The position numbers were made by a program, and so were the translations under genes. A stretch of DNA of 46,834 bases from Planctomycetota bacterium (lineage in GTDB: Bacteria; Planctomycetota; JACOTG01; JAJDCM01), in contig JAJDCM010000139.1 of assembly GCA_029260825.1 (NCBI GenBank), positions 1 to 46,834 on the forward strand, given 5' to 3'. The first letter of the stretch is position 1. Every line of letters begins with the position of its first letter. Positions 31,282-41,033 of the stretch are shown piece by piece. The notes below the pieces were generated by a model. It was not told the DNA's origin, did no database searches, and was given only the letters and a program-made list of their open reading frames with translations.

Positions 31282-33531
31282 CTAATCGTCCGAATCGTCG
31301 GCTTCGTTCTTCCCCGGATGCTCGGGGGGAGGAGTCTTTACTTCCTTGGGATCCTCGACGTATCCAAGTAGCTCCATGCGCCTCCTGGTGGCTTCGTCCA
31401 TGCCATCAGGATTGACCTTCTCCAGGATGGCGGAGAATTCGGAGCGGCGGACAATCAGTTGAATCCCGTTCCATGAGCCCTCGGTATCCTCCACTGTCGC
31501 GGGCTGGGTATCCAGGAGAGCGGTAAAGAAGTTCGGCATGAGAAAAAACGGGGGACGTTCTTTCGGATCCACAAAATTTGCCGAAATCCGCGTTCGGGGA
31601 ATCCGCAGGGCTTCCGCTCCATCCTTCCGCCGGTTGACCTGAAGGACCATCATGGTTGCCCCCTCCTCGAGGCCGATCCGAAGCGAGAGGTCCCCATCTC
31701 GCTGGGTCCTGAAGCGCAGTCGATTCGGGCCCACGCGGAAAAACTTCACGTTTCCTTCGTCCGGAATCGGGATGAGGTCCCGATCCGAGAGGATTCTCCC
31801 TTCGATCACCGTCGGGCCAGATTCTGGCGAACGAGCCCGGATGACGACTTCCATCTTCCTGGGCCCTTGTCCCGCAAACCGCTCCACGGAAACGCTCGCC
31901 TCCATCCCCTCCGGGATCGCGCTCTCTCCCGTCTCCCCGAATCGGGTCAAATCAAAGTAGAGCGGGCCCACGTCGGTTCGGGTCAAGGGAACCCCGCTCA
32001 CCTGAACCTGAGAGGCCTCCAGCGGCTGATCTTCCAGCCCTCCCTCCAGAAAAAGGGGCCCCCCAAGAAAATCGAATTCGAATTCTTTGTCCCGGTCTCC
32101 GAGCTTCACGGCGATCTCGAGCACGCGATCCTGAGACCCTTTCGCCCGGGCGACATCCCCGCCCTCAAGAGAGGAGCGATCGGCAACGGACAGGCGGGTG
32201 GTCGCTCGCAGCCATCCCCGATACCAGCATTCCTCCCGTCCTTCAGGCAGGCCGGAAAGTACGAACCTCACCCTCTGGGGGCCAACAAATGCGTCGAGCT
32301 TCGACTTCAATTCCCGGACGGCTTCGGGCTCTTTCCCCTCCAGATCCTCCATTTCGGTCGGGTCTTTCCCGAGGTGATAAAGCTCCACCCGATCCCGCCG
32401 AACATCATGAGTGAGCTTGAACTGACGTCCTTTGATCATCCGTTCCTTGTTGGACCCCCCCTCGCTGAAAACGAAAGGATGAATTTCGCTCTCACTCCCG
32501 AAGAGAACATCGGTCAGCTCCATCCCCTCCACCTGACTCGGGACCCGAGAAAACGACGAAAGGAGAGTGACGACCGTGGGATAGATGTCCACAGATTGCA
32601 CGGCGGATTCGATCTTGAAACCTTCTGTCTGTCCCGGACGCTTGATGATCAAAGGTACGTGCACCACCGGCTCAAACAGACGGAAGTGATTGGAGACGAG
32701 ACTCGGATCGTGCTCGCCGAAATTCTCCCCGTGATCCGAACCAAAAACGATGAGTGAGTCATCGAACATGTCGTTTTCCCGCAGGAACGTCAGAACATCT
32801 CCCACCGCCTCATCCATGAACGCGATCTCCGAATCGTAAAGAGCAATCCTTCCCGGAATCGAATCGGGATCGGGAGCTTCCTTCCCGGAGAGGACACGAT
32901 TGAGATACTCGGGACGAGTCACGTAGGGATCATGAGGGTCAAAGTAATGAAGCCAGAGGAAGAGGGGCTTTTCCCCCTTGCCGCCGGCATACTCCTCTTC
33001 GAGATAGGGAAGAACGTTTTCGTTGGTGATCGGAGCCGGTTGCTTGTAGCACTCCGGATCAATGACATCGAAAAAATCGTCAAAACCCTGGCCGAACCCG
33101 GATAGCTCCCCCGCCAGGTGATGAGCGCTCACAGCGGCCATGGTGCGATAACCATCCTCTTGAAGCGTCTCCGCAAGAGTCTTCAGCTCCGGATTGAGTC
33201 GATACCCGAAGGTGGAGAGAGCGATGACACCGTGTGTCTTCACGTAGGTTCCGGTCAGCATGGACGCAAACGACGGATTGGTGCTATTCGCCGGGCTGGT
33301 GCAGTTGAGAAACACGGTGGACTGGTCGGCAAGGCGATCCAGGTGAGGGGTCACCGGACGAGAATAACCATAGCAACCGACATGATCCGCCCGCAGAGTA
33401 TCGGCGGTGATCAAGATGACGTGGGGACGGTTCGGAGTGGTCTTGAAAATGCCAAGGGCGTCAAAAAGATAATAGAGAGAAAAGCCCGCGACAGCCACAA
33501 CCAGGCCCAACAAAAGAAGACGCTTCACCAT
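31282..33531 (-). CDS. Membrane-anchored sulfatase-fold hydrolase/transferase with Thr nucleophile
   Basis: 749 residues with an N-terminal membrane anchor (LLLLGLVVAVAGFSLYYLF) and an alkaline-phosphatase-superfamily domain facing the periplasm: HVILITADTLRADHVGCYGY with metal Asp44, and VFGSDHGENFGEH with metal Asp and His. At the place of the sulfatase C-x-P-S-R motif it reads STNPSFASMLTG, so Thr84 is the likely nucleophile and no formylglycine can form. Phosphatases and phosphoethanolamine or phosphoglycerol transferases of this superfamily use Thr or Ser. A C-terminal region of about 320 residues (from about 425) is beta-rich and unrecognised. It follows the amidohydrolase gene by only 11 bp, in the same operon. 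The substrate is unknown. Confidence 0.85.
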   Translation of the reverse strand: MVKRLLLLGLVVAVAGFSLYYLFDALGIFKTTPNRPHVILITADTLRADHVGCYGYSRPVTPHLDRLADQSTVFLNCTSPANSTNPSFASMLTGTYVKTHGVIALSTFGYRLNPELKTLAETLQEDGYRTMAAVSAHHLAGELSGFGQGFDDFFDVIDPECYKQPAPITNENVLPYLEEEYAGGKGEKPLFLWLHYFDPHDPYVTRPEYLNRVLSGKEAPDPDSIPGRIALYDSEIAFMDEAVGDVLTFLRENDMFDDSLIVFGSDHGENFGEHDPSLVSNHFRLFEPVVHVPLIIKRPGQTEGFKIESAVQSVDIYPTVVTLLSSFSRVPSQVEGMELTDVLFGSESEIHPFVFSEGGSNKERMIKGRQFKLTHDVRRDRVELYHLGKDPTEMEDLEGKEPEAVRELKSKLDAFVGPQRVRFVLSGLPEGREECWYRGWLRATTRLSVADRSSLEGGDVARAKGSQDRVLEIAVKLGDRDKEFEFDFLGGPLFLEGGLEDQPLEASQVQVSGVPLTRTDVGPLYFDLTRFGETGESAIPEGMEASVSVERFAGQGPRKMEVVIRARSPESGPTVIEGRILSDRDLIPIPDEGNVKFFRVGPNRLRFRTQRDGDLSLRIGLEEGATMMVLQVNRRKDGAEALRIPRTRISANFVDPKERPPFFLMPNFFTALLDTQPATVEDTEGSWNGIQLIVRRSEFSAILEKVNPDGMDEATRRRMELLGYVEDPKEVKTPPPEHPGKNEADDSDD

Positions 33532-33542
33532 GAATTCCTATC

Positions 33543-35258
33543 TCATTGACGGTAGACGACTTCTCCCCCGACAATCGTCATGAGTACTTTGGCGTTCAAG
33601 ACATCGGAGGCGCTGTCACGAATCGGATCCCGGTCCAGGACGACCATATCGGCATCATTCCCCACCTTGAGCGTCCCCCGGCTCTTTTCCTGAAAAGCAG
33701 CAAAAGCTGCCGCGCTCGTATGGCCTCTCAAGACCTCGGCGGCCGTCATCTTTTCTCCGGTCGGGGCAAATCCGTTCCGTGGGTGCCCGGTGGAGTCCTG
33801 CCGGGTACGCCCGGCGTACAACGAAAGTAGAGGATCGACCTTTTCCACCGGGAAGTCGGAACCGCAGGCGATCACGACCCCCGCGTCAATCAGGCTTCGC
33901 CAGGCGTATGCCCCAAGAACCCTCTCTGCACCGAGACGGTCCGGAGCCCAGGGCATATCAGACGTGCAATGAGTGGGCTGCATCGACGCAATGACACCCA
34001 GGTCCCGAAAGCGGGTGATGTCGTCCCGGGAAAGCACCTGGGCGTGCTCGATCCGTAATCGGGAATCCTTTGCCTTCACCTGCTTGAGTGCTGCTTCGTA
34101 GGCGTTCAAGACGAGACGATTGCCTCGGTCCCCGATGGCGTGGGTGCAAACTTGAAATCCATTGGAGAGACTGAGAACAGTGAGCTTGAAAAGCTCCTCC
34201 TCCGAGGTGATCACAAGGCCGTGATTCTCCGGGTCATCCGAATATGCACTCAGCAGTGCGGCACCTCGGGACCCAAGAGCTCCGTCAGCGTAGGCCTTCA
34301 CCGAGCGGATCGTCAACCGCCCTCCACCGACCCCGATCCTCGGCCCCCGAGTGAGGATTTCTTCAAATCCATCGGCAGTAGCGCTGACCATCGCGTAAAT
34401 CCGAAAAGGAAGCTTTCCTTCCCGGGCAAGCTCTTCGTAGAGATCAAGGATTTCCTGATCCACCCCGGCATCGTGAACCTCGGTGATCCCGTATCGGAGA
34501 CATTCAGCCACTGCCATTTCGAGGCGGCGCTTTCGAACCTGGCGAGTAGAATGAGGTATCGCTCTCCGGATCAGGCCCATACCATTGTCGATAAACACCC
34601 CTTCCGGGTCGCCGTTCGAACCACGCAAGACTTTACCGCCGTCTGGATCCTGGGTCGTCGCATCGACCGAAGCTATCTCCATCGCCTTCTCATTGGCCCA
34701 TCCGGCATGACCATCGATCCGGGTCAGAAAAACCGGATGATCCGGTGCAGCCGACGAAAGATCTCTCGCGGTGGGAAAGGTCTTCTCGCCCCAGTCGTTC
34801 TGATCCCAACCTCGGCCCAGAATCCAGGAGCCTTCCGGAATTTCGGCCGCTCGCTCGGAAACGAGCTGGACGATTTGAGCCCGGCTGATTGTTCCCACGA
34901 GGTCGAGAGTTTCCAGAGCCGCTCCCAACCCTTCCATATGAGCGTGGGCGTCGACCAAGCCGGTGAGCAAAGTCGCTCCGCCAAGGTCGATGATCTCGGT
35001 GTTCGGCCCTTGATACGCCCGGGCATCCGCCTCATTTCCAACGAAGAGGATTTGACCACCCTGAACCGCGACAGCTTCTGCCCTCCGGTCCGCGTCCGCA
35101 TCAAAAAGGACGTTGCCATTGACGAAGAGCCGATCCGCCAGTCCGGCACCCGCTCGATCTGCACCGAACAGGGAACAGGAGGCGACAAGACCGCAAAGGG
35201 TGGAGAAAAGAAGAAGCGCCAGAACACATCGGAAAACGACCTCGCGTAGTGGCTTCAT
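33543..35258 (-). CDS. Lipoprotein amidohydrolase (YtcJ-like, metal-dependent)
   Basis: About 571 residues. The N-terminal hydrophobic stretch ends in a lipobox (LVASC), so it is anchored outside the cytoplasmic membrane. The amidohydrolase-3 domain shows GLVDAHAHMEGLG (metal-binding HxH), GSWILGRGWDQNDWG, CTHAIGDRGNRLVLNAYEAA, RIEHAQVLSRDDI and ACGSDFPVEKVDPLLSLYAG with the catalytic Asp. Relatives include YtcJ and N-substituted formamide deformylase; the substrate is unknown. The ATG at 35258 is preferred, 8 nt after AGGAG, and its A is the last base of the TGA of the small membrane protein gene, so translation is coupled. The sulfatase-like gene follows in the same transcript. Confidence 0.88.
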   Translation of the reverse strand: MKPLREVVFRCVLALLLFSTLCGLVASCSLFGADRAGAGLADRLFVNGNVLFDADADRRAEAVAVQGGQILFVGNEADARAYQGPNTEIIDLGGATLLTGLVDAHAHMEGLGAALETLDLVGTISRAQIVQLVSERAAEIPEGSWILGRGWDQNDWGEKTFPTARDLSSAAPDHPVFLTRIDGHAGWANEKAMEIASVDATTQDPDGGKVLRGSNGDPEGVFIDNGMGLIRRAIPHSTRQVRKRRLEMAVAECLRYGITEVHDAGVDQEILDLYEELAREGKLPFRIYAMVSATADGFEEILTRGPRIGVGGGRLTIRSVKAYADGALGSRGAALLSAYSDDPENHGLVITSEEELFKLTVLSLSNGFQVCTHAIGDRGNRLVLNAYEAALKQVKAKDSRLRIEHAQVLSRDDITRFRDLGVIASMQPTHCTSDMPWAPDRLGAERVLGAYAWRSLIDAGVVIACGSDFPVEKVDPLLSLYAGRTRQDSTGHPRNGFAPTGEKMTAAEVLRGHTSAAAFAAFQEKSRGTLKVGNDADMVVLDRDPIRDSASDVLNAKVLMTIVGGEVVYRQ

Positions 35259-35482
35259 CAATCCTTCTCCTCTTCATTTTCCTCGTCACTGGAAAAGACA
35301 AGATCGTAGCCCCAGCCGACCAGGAGGACCACAAGGCCGGAGATGAAGAGGGCGTAGAGTCGTCCCTCCATGAAGGGCTCCCCTCCCACGGCGAGAATCA
35401 GGCGAGGGATTCCCCCGAGGAGAGCGATGAGAGCTCCCAAAACGATCATGCCGCGCTTCAGCTTCCTATCGACGTCGGTCAC
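35258..35482 (-). CDS. Small two-helix membrane protein, function unknown
   Basis: From the GTG at 35482, which follows AAAGGAAG, the product is 74 residues: a basic start (DVDRKLKRG), two transmembrane helices (MIVLGALIALLGGIPRLIL and LYALFISGLVVLLVGWGYDL) and an acidic tail (SSDEENEEEKD). An ATG at 35542 would add 20 residues but lacks a clear ribosome site. The longest frame to 35776 runs into the divergent gene's start and is unlikely. It overlaps the amidohydrolase start and is probably first in that operon. I do not recognise the family. Confidence 0.6.
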   Translation of the reverse strand: MTDVDRKLKRGMIVLGALIALLGGIPRLILAVGGEPFMEGRLYALFISGLVVLLVGWGYDLVFSSDEENEEEKD

Positions 35483-35697
35483 GCGCTTCCTTTCGGAACC
35501 TCTTGGATCACCATCTGTCCAACTGGTTCCGGGTGGGGACATTCCATACCGATTCCCACGGCTTTTTCGCTGCCGGCTGAGAAAGCGTATCTTGGGCCGA
35601 GCCAAATAGGAAGACACGGGGTCGCTCTCAAGGTACTCTCCGGGGTCAAACACGCCACGGAACAAAGGGGCCACCCAAGACGCATCGAGGACGCAAA

Positions 35698-38271
35698 GTG
35701 GGTCAGAAAAAAAAGAAAAAAGCAGTCGAGAGCCACTCGCCGGCTCCCACCACCCCAGGTTCCGCCCCCCGTTCAAAAGTGGGGCCCCTGATCATCCTTC
35801 TGGTGCTCGCCGCGGGAGCAATCGTCCCCCTCGCAATCTACCTGTCGAAAGAATCGGCTCCGACCTCCCCTTCGGTCCTGATCATCAGCGTCGACACACT
35901 GCGACCCGACCACCTTTCGTGTTACGGCTACCCTCGCAACACCTCCCCCCGACTCGATGAGTTTGCGGAAAAAGCGATGCTCTTCGAAAATGTGGTGACG
36001 CCCCGCCCAAAAACGGCACCAAGCCTGATCAGCATGCTTACCGGCTATTATCCTCACACTCACGGCATTCGCACGAACTTCAAACCCCTCCCGGGAGTGG
36101 AACTACGGGTCGATCCAGAGAAACTCTTTCGCCCCGAGTCAACCGGACCGGGAACACTAGCCGAGCTTCTTTCCGGTAAGGGTTATTCCACCGCCGCGTT
36201 CGTCTCAAATTTTGTTCTCACCCGGGAACGATCCGGCCTGCAGAGGGGGTTTGACCTCTTTGATGATGACCTCCCCTCCTCCGAAAGAAATCGATCCAAC
36301 ATCAAGGAACGAAAAGCCACCGCGACCACAGACCGAGCAAGCGCGTGGCTTGAAACCAACCGGAAAAACCCGTTCTTTCTCTGGGTGCACTACATCGACC
36401 CTCACGGATCCTATGATCCACCGGCTGAGCACCTCCGCGCCATTCAAAACGAAACGACCCCTCCCCTTTCTGCCGCCATTCCAAGACGAGTCCCGCTGAA
36501 AGCAGCCGACAAGAGAGTGGTGATTCGAGACGACAAGGGATTTCGGTCGTTCGTGGCCCTGCACAATCTTTTGCCGTCCCTCAAGAATCCGACGAATGAT
36601 ACCCAAACCTACGTGGATCATTACGACAGCGAGATCCACTACATGGACCAGGAAGTCGGAAGACTCCTGGGTAAGCTTTCGGACTTGAACCTCTCCGAAA
36701 ACACCCTCGTCATTTTTACCGCGGACCACGGAGAAAGCCTGGGCGAGCATTCCCTCTTCTTCGAACACGGCTACTACATTTACGAAGCAAGCTCCTGGAT
36801 TCCACTCGTCATCTCGGATCCTCGAACCACCACCGAAGACGGCCAGAGAGTCAAGGAACAGGTCGACATTCTCGATGTTTACCCCACCATTGTTGACTGG
36901 CTAGGAGTCGAAGGGCCACCCGACCTTGCCGGACAAAGCCTCCTCCCGATTCTCGGTGGAAAGCCAGCTCCTGAAGATCGAATCTCCTACATTGAAAAAG
37001 CAGAGTACACCTTCAATATCCGGGCCGTGCGGACCGAGGGATACAAGCTGATCTACAACTTCGAAGTCCCGCCGTCATGGCCCATGCCCGCAACACGCGA
37101 ACTCTACGATCTTTCCATCGACCCCGACGAGCAGGAAAACATCTACGACAGAAAAGACCCCCGGATTGCCCTGCGCCGCACCCAGCTGGATAAACTCCTC
37201 ATGGACTGGGTTCGGTCCACCGGAGAACTGCGCTCGTTCGCCGGCGAGGATCAATCCGCCATTGACAACCTCCCTCAGTCGGCGAAGGATCAACTCGAAG
37301 CCATGGGTTACCTTGACCCGGGTGCGAATCTGGCTCAAACAACCGCCGTCTCACCGGACGCCGGCTTTGCAAGCAACACCCCTCCAGACACGGACGATCC
37401 CGAGGAGATCCTCCTCTGGGCACTCACCGATCGACCGGAACTTCGATCCCTTGCTCTCCACGGACTCGCTCGTGGCGGGAAGCTCTCCACTGCGGAACTT
37501 TCCCTCTACATCGCCCCCGCACACCCCTCCGTGGTCCGCTGCGCGGCGGTTGAGCTTCTGGGAGAAATCGGCGGGTCCGACGCAATCCAGGTGATTGAAC
37601 AGGCCCTTTCGAGCCATCGCGAAGCGGGAGGTGGAGCTGCATTTTCTCTCTCCTGCGCCTATGCCCTCCGGCAGCTTTCCGTGAAAACCGAAGACAAAGA
37701 AATCACCCGGTCCCTTTCCCACTGGAATGCCGCCATTCGAGCTAGCGCTGCCTGGAAGGTGGGAAACTTGAAAGCGGATGAATTCAAGACCGAGCTCACC
37801 ACACTGACAAAAGACCCTCAGGGGGAAGTCAGGGTCATGGCCCTTCGCTCTCTTGGGCTTCTTGGAGATGACACCGCAGTCGAAAGACTTCAAGAGATCT
37901 TGAGAGAGAGCATTCGTATCAAAGTCGACCAGCTCATCGACCCGATGACCGCATGTGCCAGCATTCTTGCCATCACGGAAGTCGGAGGAAGCGATGCTCT
38001 TCGCTCGATCGTCCCGGAGATCGCAAACAAGAAGAGCAACCTCCTGCAGTATGCGCTGTATGAGGCAGGGGCATTCACGAACGATCAGAGCGCGGAGGCC
38101 ATCTTTGATCAGCTCCCCAAACTCGCTACGACATCGAAGCGGCGCCTCCTGAACGTGGCGGCCCTCAGGCTCGGGAAGAAGGCAGTGTCGTCCTTGAAAC
38201 CGGTCCTCAAGGATACCGACCCGGACACTCGGGTGATCGCCGCGGTCCACCTTCTCGGCCTCTCAAACTGA
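35698..38271 (+). CDS. Membrane sulfatase-fold protein fused to HEAT-like repeats
   Basis: 857 residues from GTG 35698, 7 nt after GAGGA. One transmembrane helix (about 28-50) anchors a periplasmic alkaline-phosphatase-superfamily domain: LIISVDTLRPDHLSCYGY with metal Asp66, KTAPSLISMLTG with Thr106 at the nucleophile place (no sulfatase Cys), LWVHYIDPHGSYDPP, and IFTADHGESLGEH. The domain ends near 530 with YDLSIDPDEQENIYD and DQLEAMGYL. Residues about 580-857 form repeated helical pairs resembling HEAT/PBS repeats (RSLALHGLARGGKLS, RCAAVELLGEIGGSDAIQVI, VRVMALRSLGLLGDDTAVER), probably a protein-binding scaffold. The catalytic-scaffold fusion is unusual. The substrate is unknown. Its last 9 bp overlap the convergent epimerase gene. 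Confidence 0.86.
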   Translation: MGQKKKKKAVESHSPAPTTPGSAPRSKVGPLIILLVLAAGAIVPLAIYLSKESAPTSPSVLIISVDTLRPDHLSCYGYPRNTSPRLDEFAEKAMLFENVVTPRPKTAPSLISMLTGYYPHTHGIRTNFKPLPGVELRVDPEKLFRPESTGPGTLAELLSGKGYSTAAFVSNFVLTRERSGLQRGFDLFDDDLPSSERNRSNIKERKATATTDRASAWLETNRKNPFFLWVHYIDPHGSYDPPAEHLRAIQNETTPPLSAAIPRRVPLKAADKRVVIRDDKGFRSFVALHNLLPSLKNPTNDTQTYVDHYDSEIHYMDQEVGRLLGKLSDLNLSENTLVIFTADHGESLGEHSLFFEHGYYIYEASSWIPLVISDPRTTTEDGQRVKEQVDILDVYPTIVDWLGVEGPPDLAGQSLLPILGGKPAPEDRISYIEKAEYTFNIRAVRTEGYKLIYNFEVPPSWPMPATRELYDLSIDPDEQENIYDRKDPRIALRRTQLDKLLMDWVRSTGELRSFAGEDQSAIDNLPQSAKDQLEAMGYLDPGANLAQTTAVSPDAGFASNTPPDTDDPEEILLWALTDRPELRSLALHGLARGGKLSTAELSLYIAPAHPSVVRCAAVELLGEIGGSDAIQVIEQALSSHREAGGGAAFSLSCAYALRQLSVKTEDKEITRSLSHWNAAIRASAAWKVGNLKADEFKTELTTLTKDPQGEVRVMALRSLGLLGDDTAVERLQEILRESIRIKVDQLIDPMTACASILAITEVGGSDALRSIVPEIANKKSNLLQYALYEAGAFTNDQSAEAIFDQLPKLATTSKRRLLNVAALRLGKKAVSSLKPVLKDTDPDTRVIAAVHLLGLSN

Positions 38272-39237
38272 GTTCTGAGTCGAACTCCCTGGCTTTGGCG
38301 CTCGGAACATCCGTCGCAAACCGGTCTCGATCGAGATCTCCGTTCTCCACCCTGTCGCTCGTTCAAGCTTCCCCGGGTCTCCTACGTAGTTCATGATTTC
38401 CGCTTGTCGGTAGGGAAGTTTACCCGCCTGGATTTCAAAGCCATCTTGCAACACTCCTTCCTCCCGAGCCACCTTGACTCCAGCCTCGGCAAGAGAGAGA
38501 AGAGAAACCCCCATACCACTGCAGATGTTCACAACTTCACCGCAGAGTGGGGGACACCGGCAGGTGACAAGAAGGCCCTCGACGACATCATCGACATAGA
38601 GAAAATCTCTCTTTTGAAGGCCCGGAGTCATGGGAAAAGGATCTCCCCTTCGAATGGCCGAGACCAGCTGGGTGACGAAGAACCGCGGCGATGCACCAGG
38701 TCCATAGGGAAGGAATATTCTCGCGGTTGTCGCCGGGAATCCGGACATCTGATGGAGAGAGGTCAAGAACGCAGTCACTGCCGCCTTGGACGCGGAATAG
38801 GGAGATACCGGACGGGGAGGGAGTTCCTCGTGGCGCACCCCTTCGACATTTCCATACTCCTCGCCGGTGCTGGCATGAACCAGGCTCCCGAGCCGGGAGA
38901 GTTCACGAACAACCGAAGTAAGGGCGACGGTTCCAGAGAGGTTCGTTTCAAAGAGCTTGGAATAGAGATCGAAATCTCGAGAGTTATCGATGAGAGCTGC
39001 AAGATGAATAACCCGGGTCGGGGAAAAGCCAAGAACCTCCGCCCGATAGCTCGCTGGATCTCGAAGATCCGCAGCAAGGATTTCTACCTTCGAAGAAAGT
39101 CGGTCGAAGGGCGCTCCTGGCTGATCGAAAGCCAGAACCGGCGCGCCCTCCTCGACAAGACGAGCCACAAGAGCGCTTCCGAGAAACCCGCAGGCACCCG
39201 TGATCAAGAAACGATCGGTGCCCAAGCTCTCGCTCAT
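38263..39237 (-). CDS. NAD-dependent sugar epimerase/dehydratase/reductase
   Basis: 324 residues of the extended short-chain dehydrogenase type: Rossmann motif FLITGACGFLGSALV, DLRDPASYRAEVLGFSPTRVIHLAAL, catalytic S/T near HASTGEEYG and YSASK (Tyr-x-x-x-Lys), and RDFLYVDDVVEGLL. It follows rfbF and rfbG, so it probably acts on CDP-4-keto-6-deoxyglucose, as a reductase or epimerase giving a CDP-6-deoxyhexose. No RfbH 3-dehydratase is nearby, so abequose-like 3,6-dideoxy sugars are less likely. It is the last gene of the operon and is 6 bp from rfbG. Confidence 0.87.
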   Translation of the reverse strand: MSESLGTDRFLITGACGFLGSALVARLVEEGAPVLAFDQPGAPFDRLSSKVEILAADLRDPASYRAEVLGFSPTRVIHLAALIDNSRDFDLYSKLFETNLSGTVALTSVVRELSRLGSLVHASTGEEYGNVEGVRHEELPPRPVSPYSASKAAVTAFLTSLHQMSGFPATTARIFLPYGPGASPRFFVTQLVSAIRRGDPFPMTPGLQKRDFLYVDDVVEGLLVTCRCPPLCGEVVNICSGMGVSLLSLAEAGVKVAREEGVLQDGFEIQAGKLPYRQAEIMNYVGDPGKLERATGWRTEISIETGLRRMFRAPKPGSSTQNSV

Positions 39238-39243
39238 GGTGAT

Positions 39244-40242
39244 CTACTCCAGTTCTTGAAAGTAGTCCCTGTACCAGGCGATCGCGTCTTTTAGACCCTC
39301 TTCCAGTTCGAAGCGAGGCTTCCAGTTCAAAACCTTTCGGGCTCTCTCCGCGGAAAGACTCTGCTCGAGAATTTCGCCACTGACCTGATTGAGGACCACC
39401 GGCTCAAGGTCACTGCCCATGGCCTTGATCACGAGTTTCGTGATCTCAAGAACATTCACCCGGATCTCGTTCGAGAAGTTGAACGCGCATCCTCCGACGC
39501 CCTCTTCTTCGATGCGCTCGGCAAGCAGGAGATAGGCTTCCACCGCATCCCGGACATAGAAGTAGTCCCGGATGTATTTGCCGTCGCTCCGGATGATCGG
39601 CTTTTCATCACGAAGAACCGACCGGATGGTCCCGGGAATGATCCGATTGAAGTTGAGGTCGCCACCGCCGAACAAGTTGCCGCAGCGAGTAATGGCCACG
39701 GGCAGGTCATAGGTGTGGGCGTAAGAGGTGGTGATGAGGTCAGCACAGGACTTGGAAACATCATAAGGATGCTTTCCCTCCAGGCGGGTCTCCTCCGAGT
39801 AGGGAAGAACCTTACTTGCCCCGTAGGCCTTGTCGCTCGATGCCACCACGACCCTCTTCACCGTCGGGCAAAGGCGGGAGGCCTCAAGCACGTTCCACGT
39901 TCCGCGAACATTGGAATCAAACGTGGAGAGCGGATTGCGATTGGCAATCGAGACGATCGTCTGGGCAGCAAGATGAAAGACCGTCTCTACTTCATACTCG
40001 TTGATGGTTCGAAGCACAAGATCGTAATCAGTGATATCTCCACGAACCACGTTGATCCGGGAGAAACTTCCATTGCGACGCAGGTTGGATCTTGGAACCC
40101 CATCCCGAACGATCCCGACAACGGAGGCCTTTTGAGCCACAAGCTCCTCGGTCAACCAGGAACCCAGAAGCCCGGTGCACCCGGTGACGAGGACCGGTCG
40201 GTCCACCCAGAAGCCTGCGGATTGATCGCTTTTTCCCGCCAT
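39244..40242 (-). CDS. rfbG: CDP-glucose 4,6-dehydratase
   Basis: 332 residues. It converts CDP-glucose to CDP-4-keto-6-deoxyglucose using bound NAD+. Evidence: [18 protein letters not shown] (Rossmann), [46 protein letters not shown] with the catalytic Asp-Lys of dehydratases, [13 protein letters not shown] with YxxxK, and [16 protein letters not shown]. It follows the cytidylyltransferase by 2 bp, which fixes the nucleotide as CDP rather than dTDP or GDP. Confidence 0.92.
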   Translation of the reverse strand: MAGKSDQSAGFWVDRPVLVTGCTGLLGSWLTEELVAQKASVVGIVRDGVPRSNLRRNGSFSRINVVRGDITDYDLVLRTINEYEVETVFHLAAQTIVSIANRNPLSTFDSNVRGTWNVLEASRLCPTVKRVVVASSDKAYGASKVLPYSEETRLEGKHPYDVSKSCADLITTSYAHTYDLPVAITRCGNLFGGGDLNFNRIIPGTIRSVLRDEKPIIRSDGKYIRDYFYVRDAVEAYLLLAERIEEEGVGGCAFNFSNEIRVNVLEITKLVIKAMGSDLEPVVLNQVSGEILEQSLSAERARKVLNWKPRFELEEGLKDAIAWYRDYFQELE

Positions 40243-40244
40243 TG

Positions 40245-41033
40245 CTACCAGACCTTCCAGTCAGCACGGTTTTCTTCCCACATCTTCGAGAGATTCTCTT
40301 TGTCTCGAAACGTGTCCATGCAGTGCCAGAACGTATGAAGGCGGAAGATGTCAAGCTGGCCGTCTGCCGAAAGACGTTCCAGGGGAGTCTTCTCCAGCAC
40401 ACATCGGTCGTTGTCATCGACGTAGTCGAAGATACCCGGCTCAAACGCGAAAAACCCCCCGTTGATATAGCCCGACTTGGTCTGGGGCTTCTCGCTGAAT
40501 TCACTGACCGTGTCATCGTTGACGATCAATTCACCAAAACGAGAAGACGGGCGAACCCCGGTCACCGTTCCGATTTTTCCATGGGAACGATGGAAGTCAT
40601 AGAGCTTCCGGACATTGATGTTCGCCACCCCGTCTCCGTAGGTCAGAAGGAAGGTTTTTCCACCCACATATTTCTGAACTCGCTTCAGACGGGCACCGGT
40701 CATGGCCTCGGCACCGGTGTCGACAAAGGTGATGGACCAGTCTTTTTCCACCAGATCCTGATGGATCTCGATCTTCTTTCCATCCGGACCATACTGGATA
40801 GTGAAGTCACTGCTCATCAGATCGTAGTCAAGAAAGTACTTCTTGATATGCTCTCCCTTGTACCCCAGACACAACACGAAGTTCTTGAAGCCGTAGCTCG
40901 AGTAGATCTTCATGATGTGCCAGAGAACCGGACGATTTCCGATGTCGACGAGCGGCTTTGGTTTGTACTCGGTCTCTTCGTGCAAACGGGTGCCTTTGCC
41001 CCCGCACAAGATCACGACCTTGGTGTCTTCCAT
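40245..41033 (-). CDS. rfbF: Glucose-1-phosphate cytidylyltransferase
   Basis: 262 residues, the typical length. It makes CDP-glucose from glucose 1-phosphate and CTP. The signature [20 protein letters not shown] with the later [19 protein letters not shown] is characteristic of Rfb[15 protein letters not shown] holds the metal Asp, and [18 protein letters not shown] and [18 protein letters not shown] close the active site. Its start overlaps the glycosyltransferase stop by 22 bp, so the genes are translationally coupled. Confidence 0.95.
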   Translation of the reverse strand: MEDTKVVILCGGKGTRLHEETEYKPKPLVDIGNRPVLWHIMKIYSSYGFKNFVLCLGYKGEHIKKYFLDYDLMSSDFTIQYGPDGKKIEIHQDLVEKDWSITFVDTGAEAMTGARLKRVQKYVGGKTFLLTYGDGVANINVRKLYDFHRSHGKIGTVTGVRPSSRFGELIVNDDTVSEFSEKPQTKSGYINGGFFAFEPGIFDYVDDNDRCVLEKTPLERLSADGQLDIFRLHTFWHCMDTFRDKENLSKMWEENRADWKVW

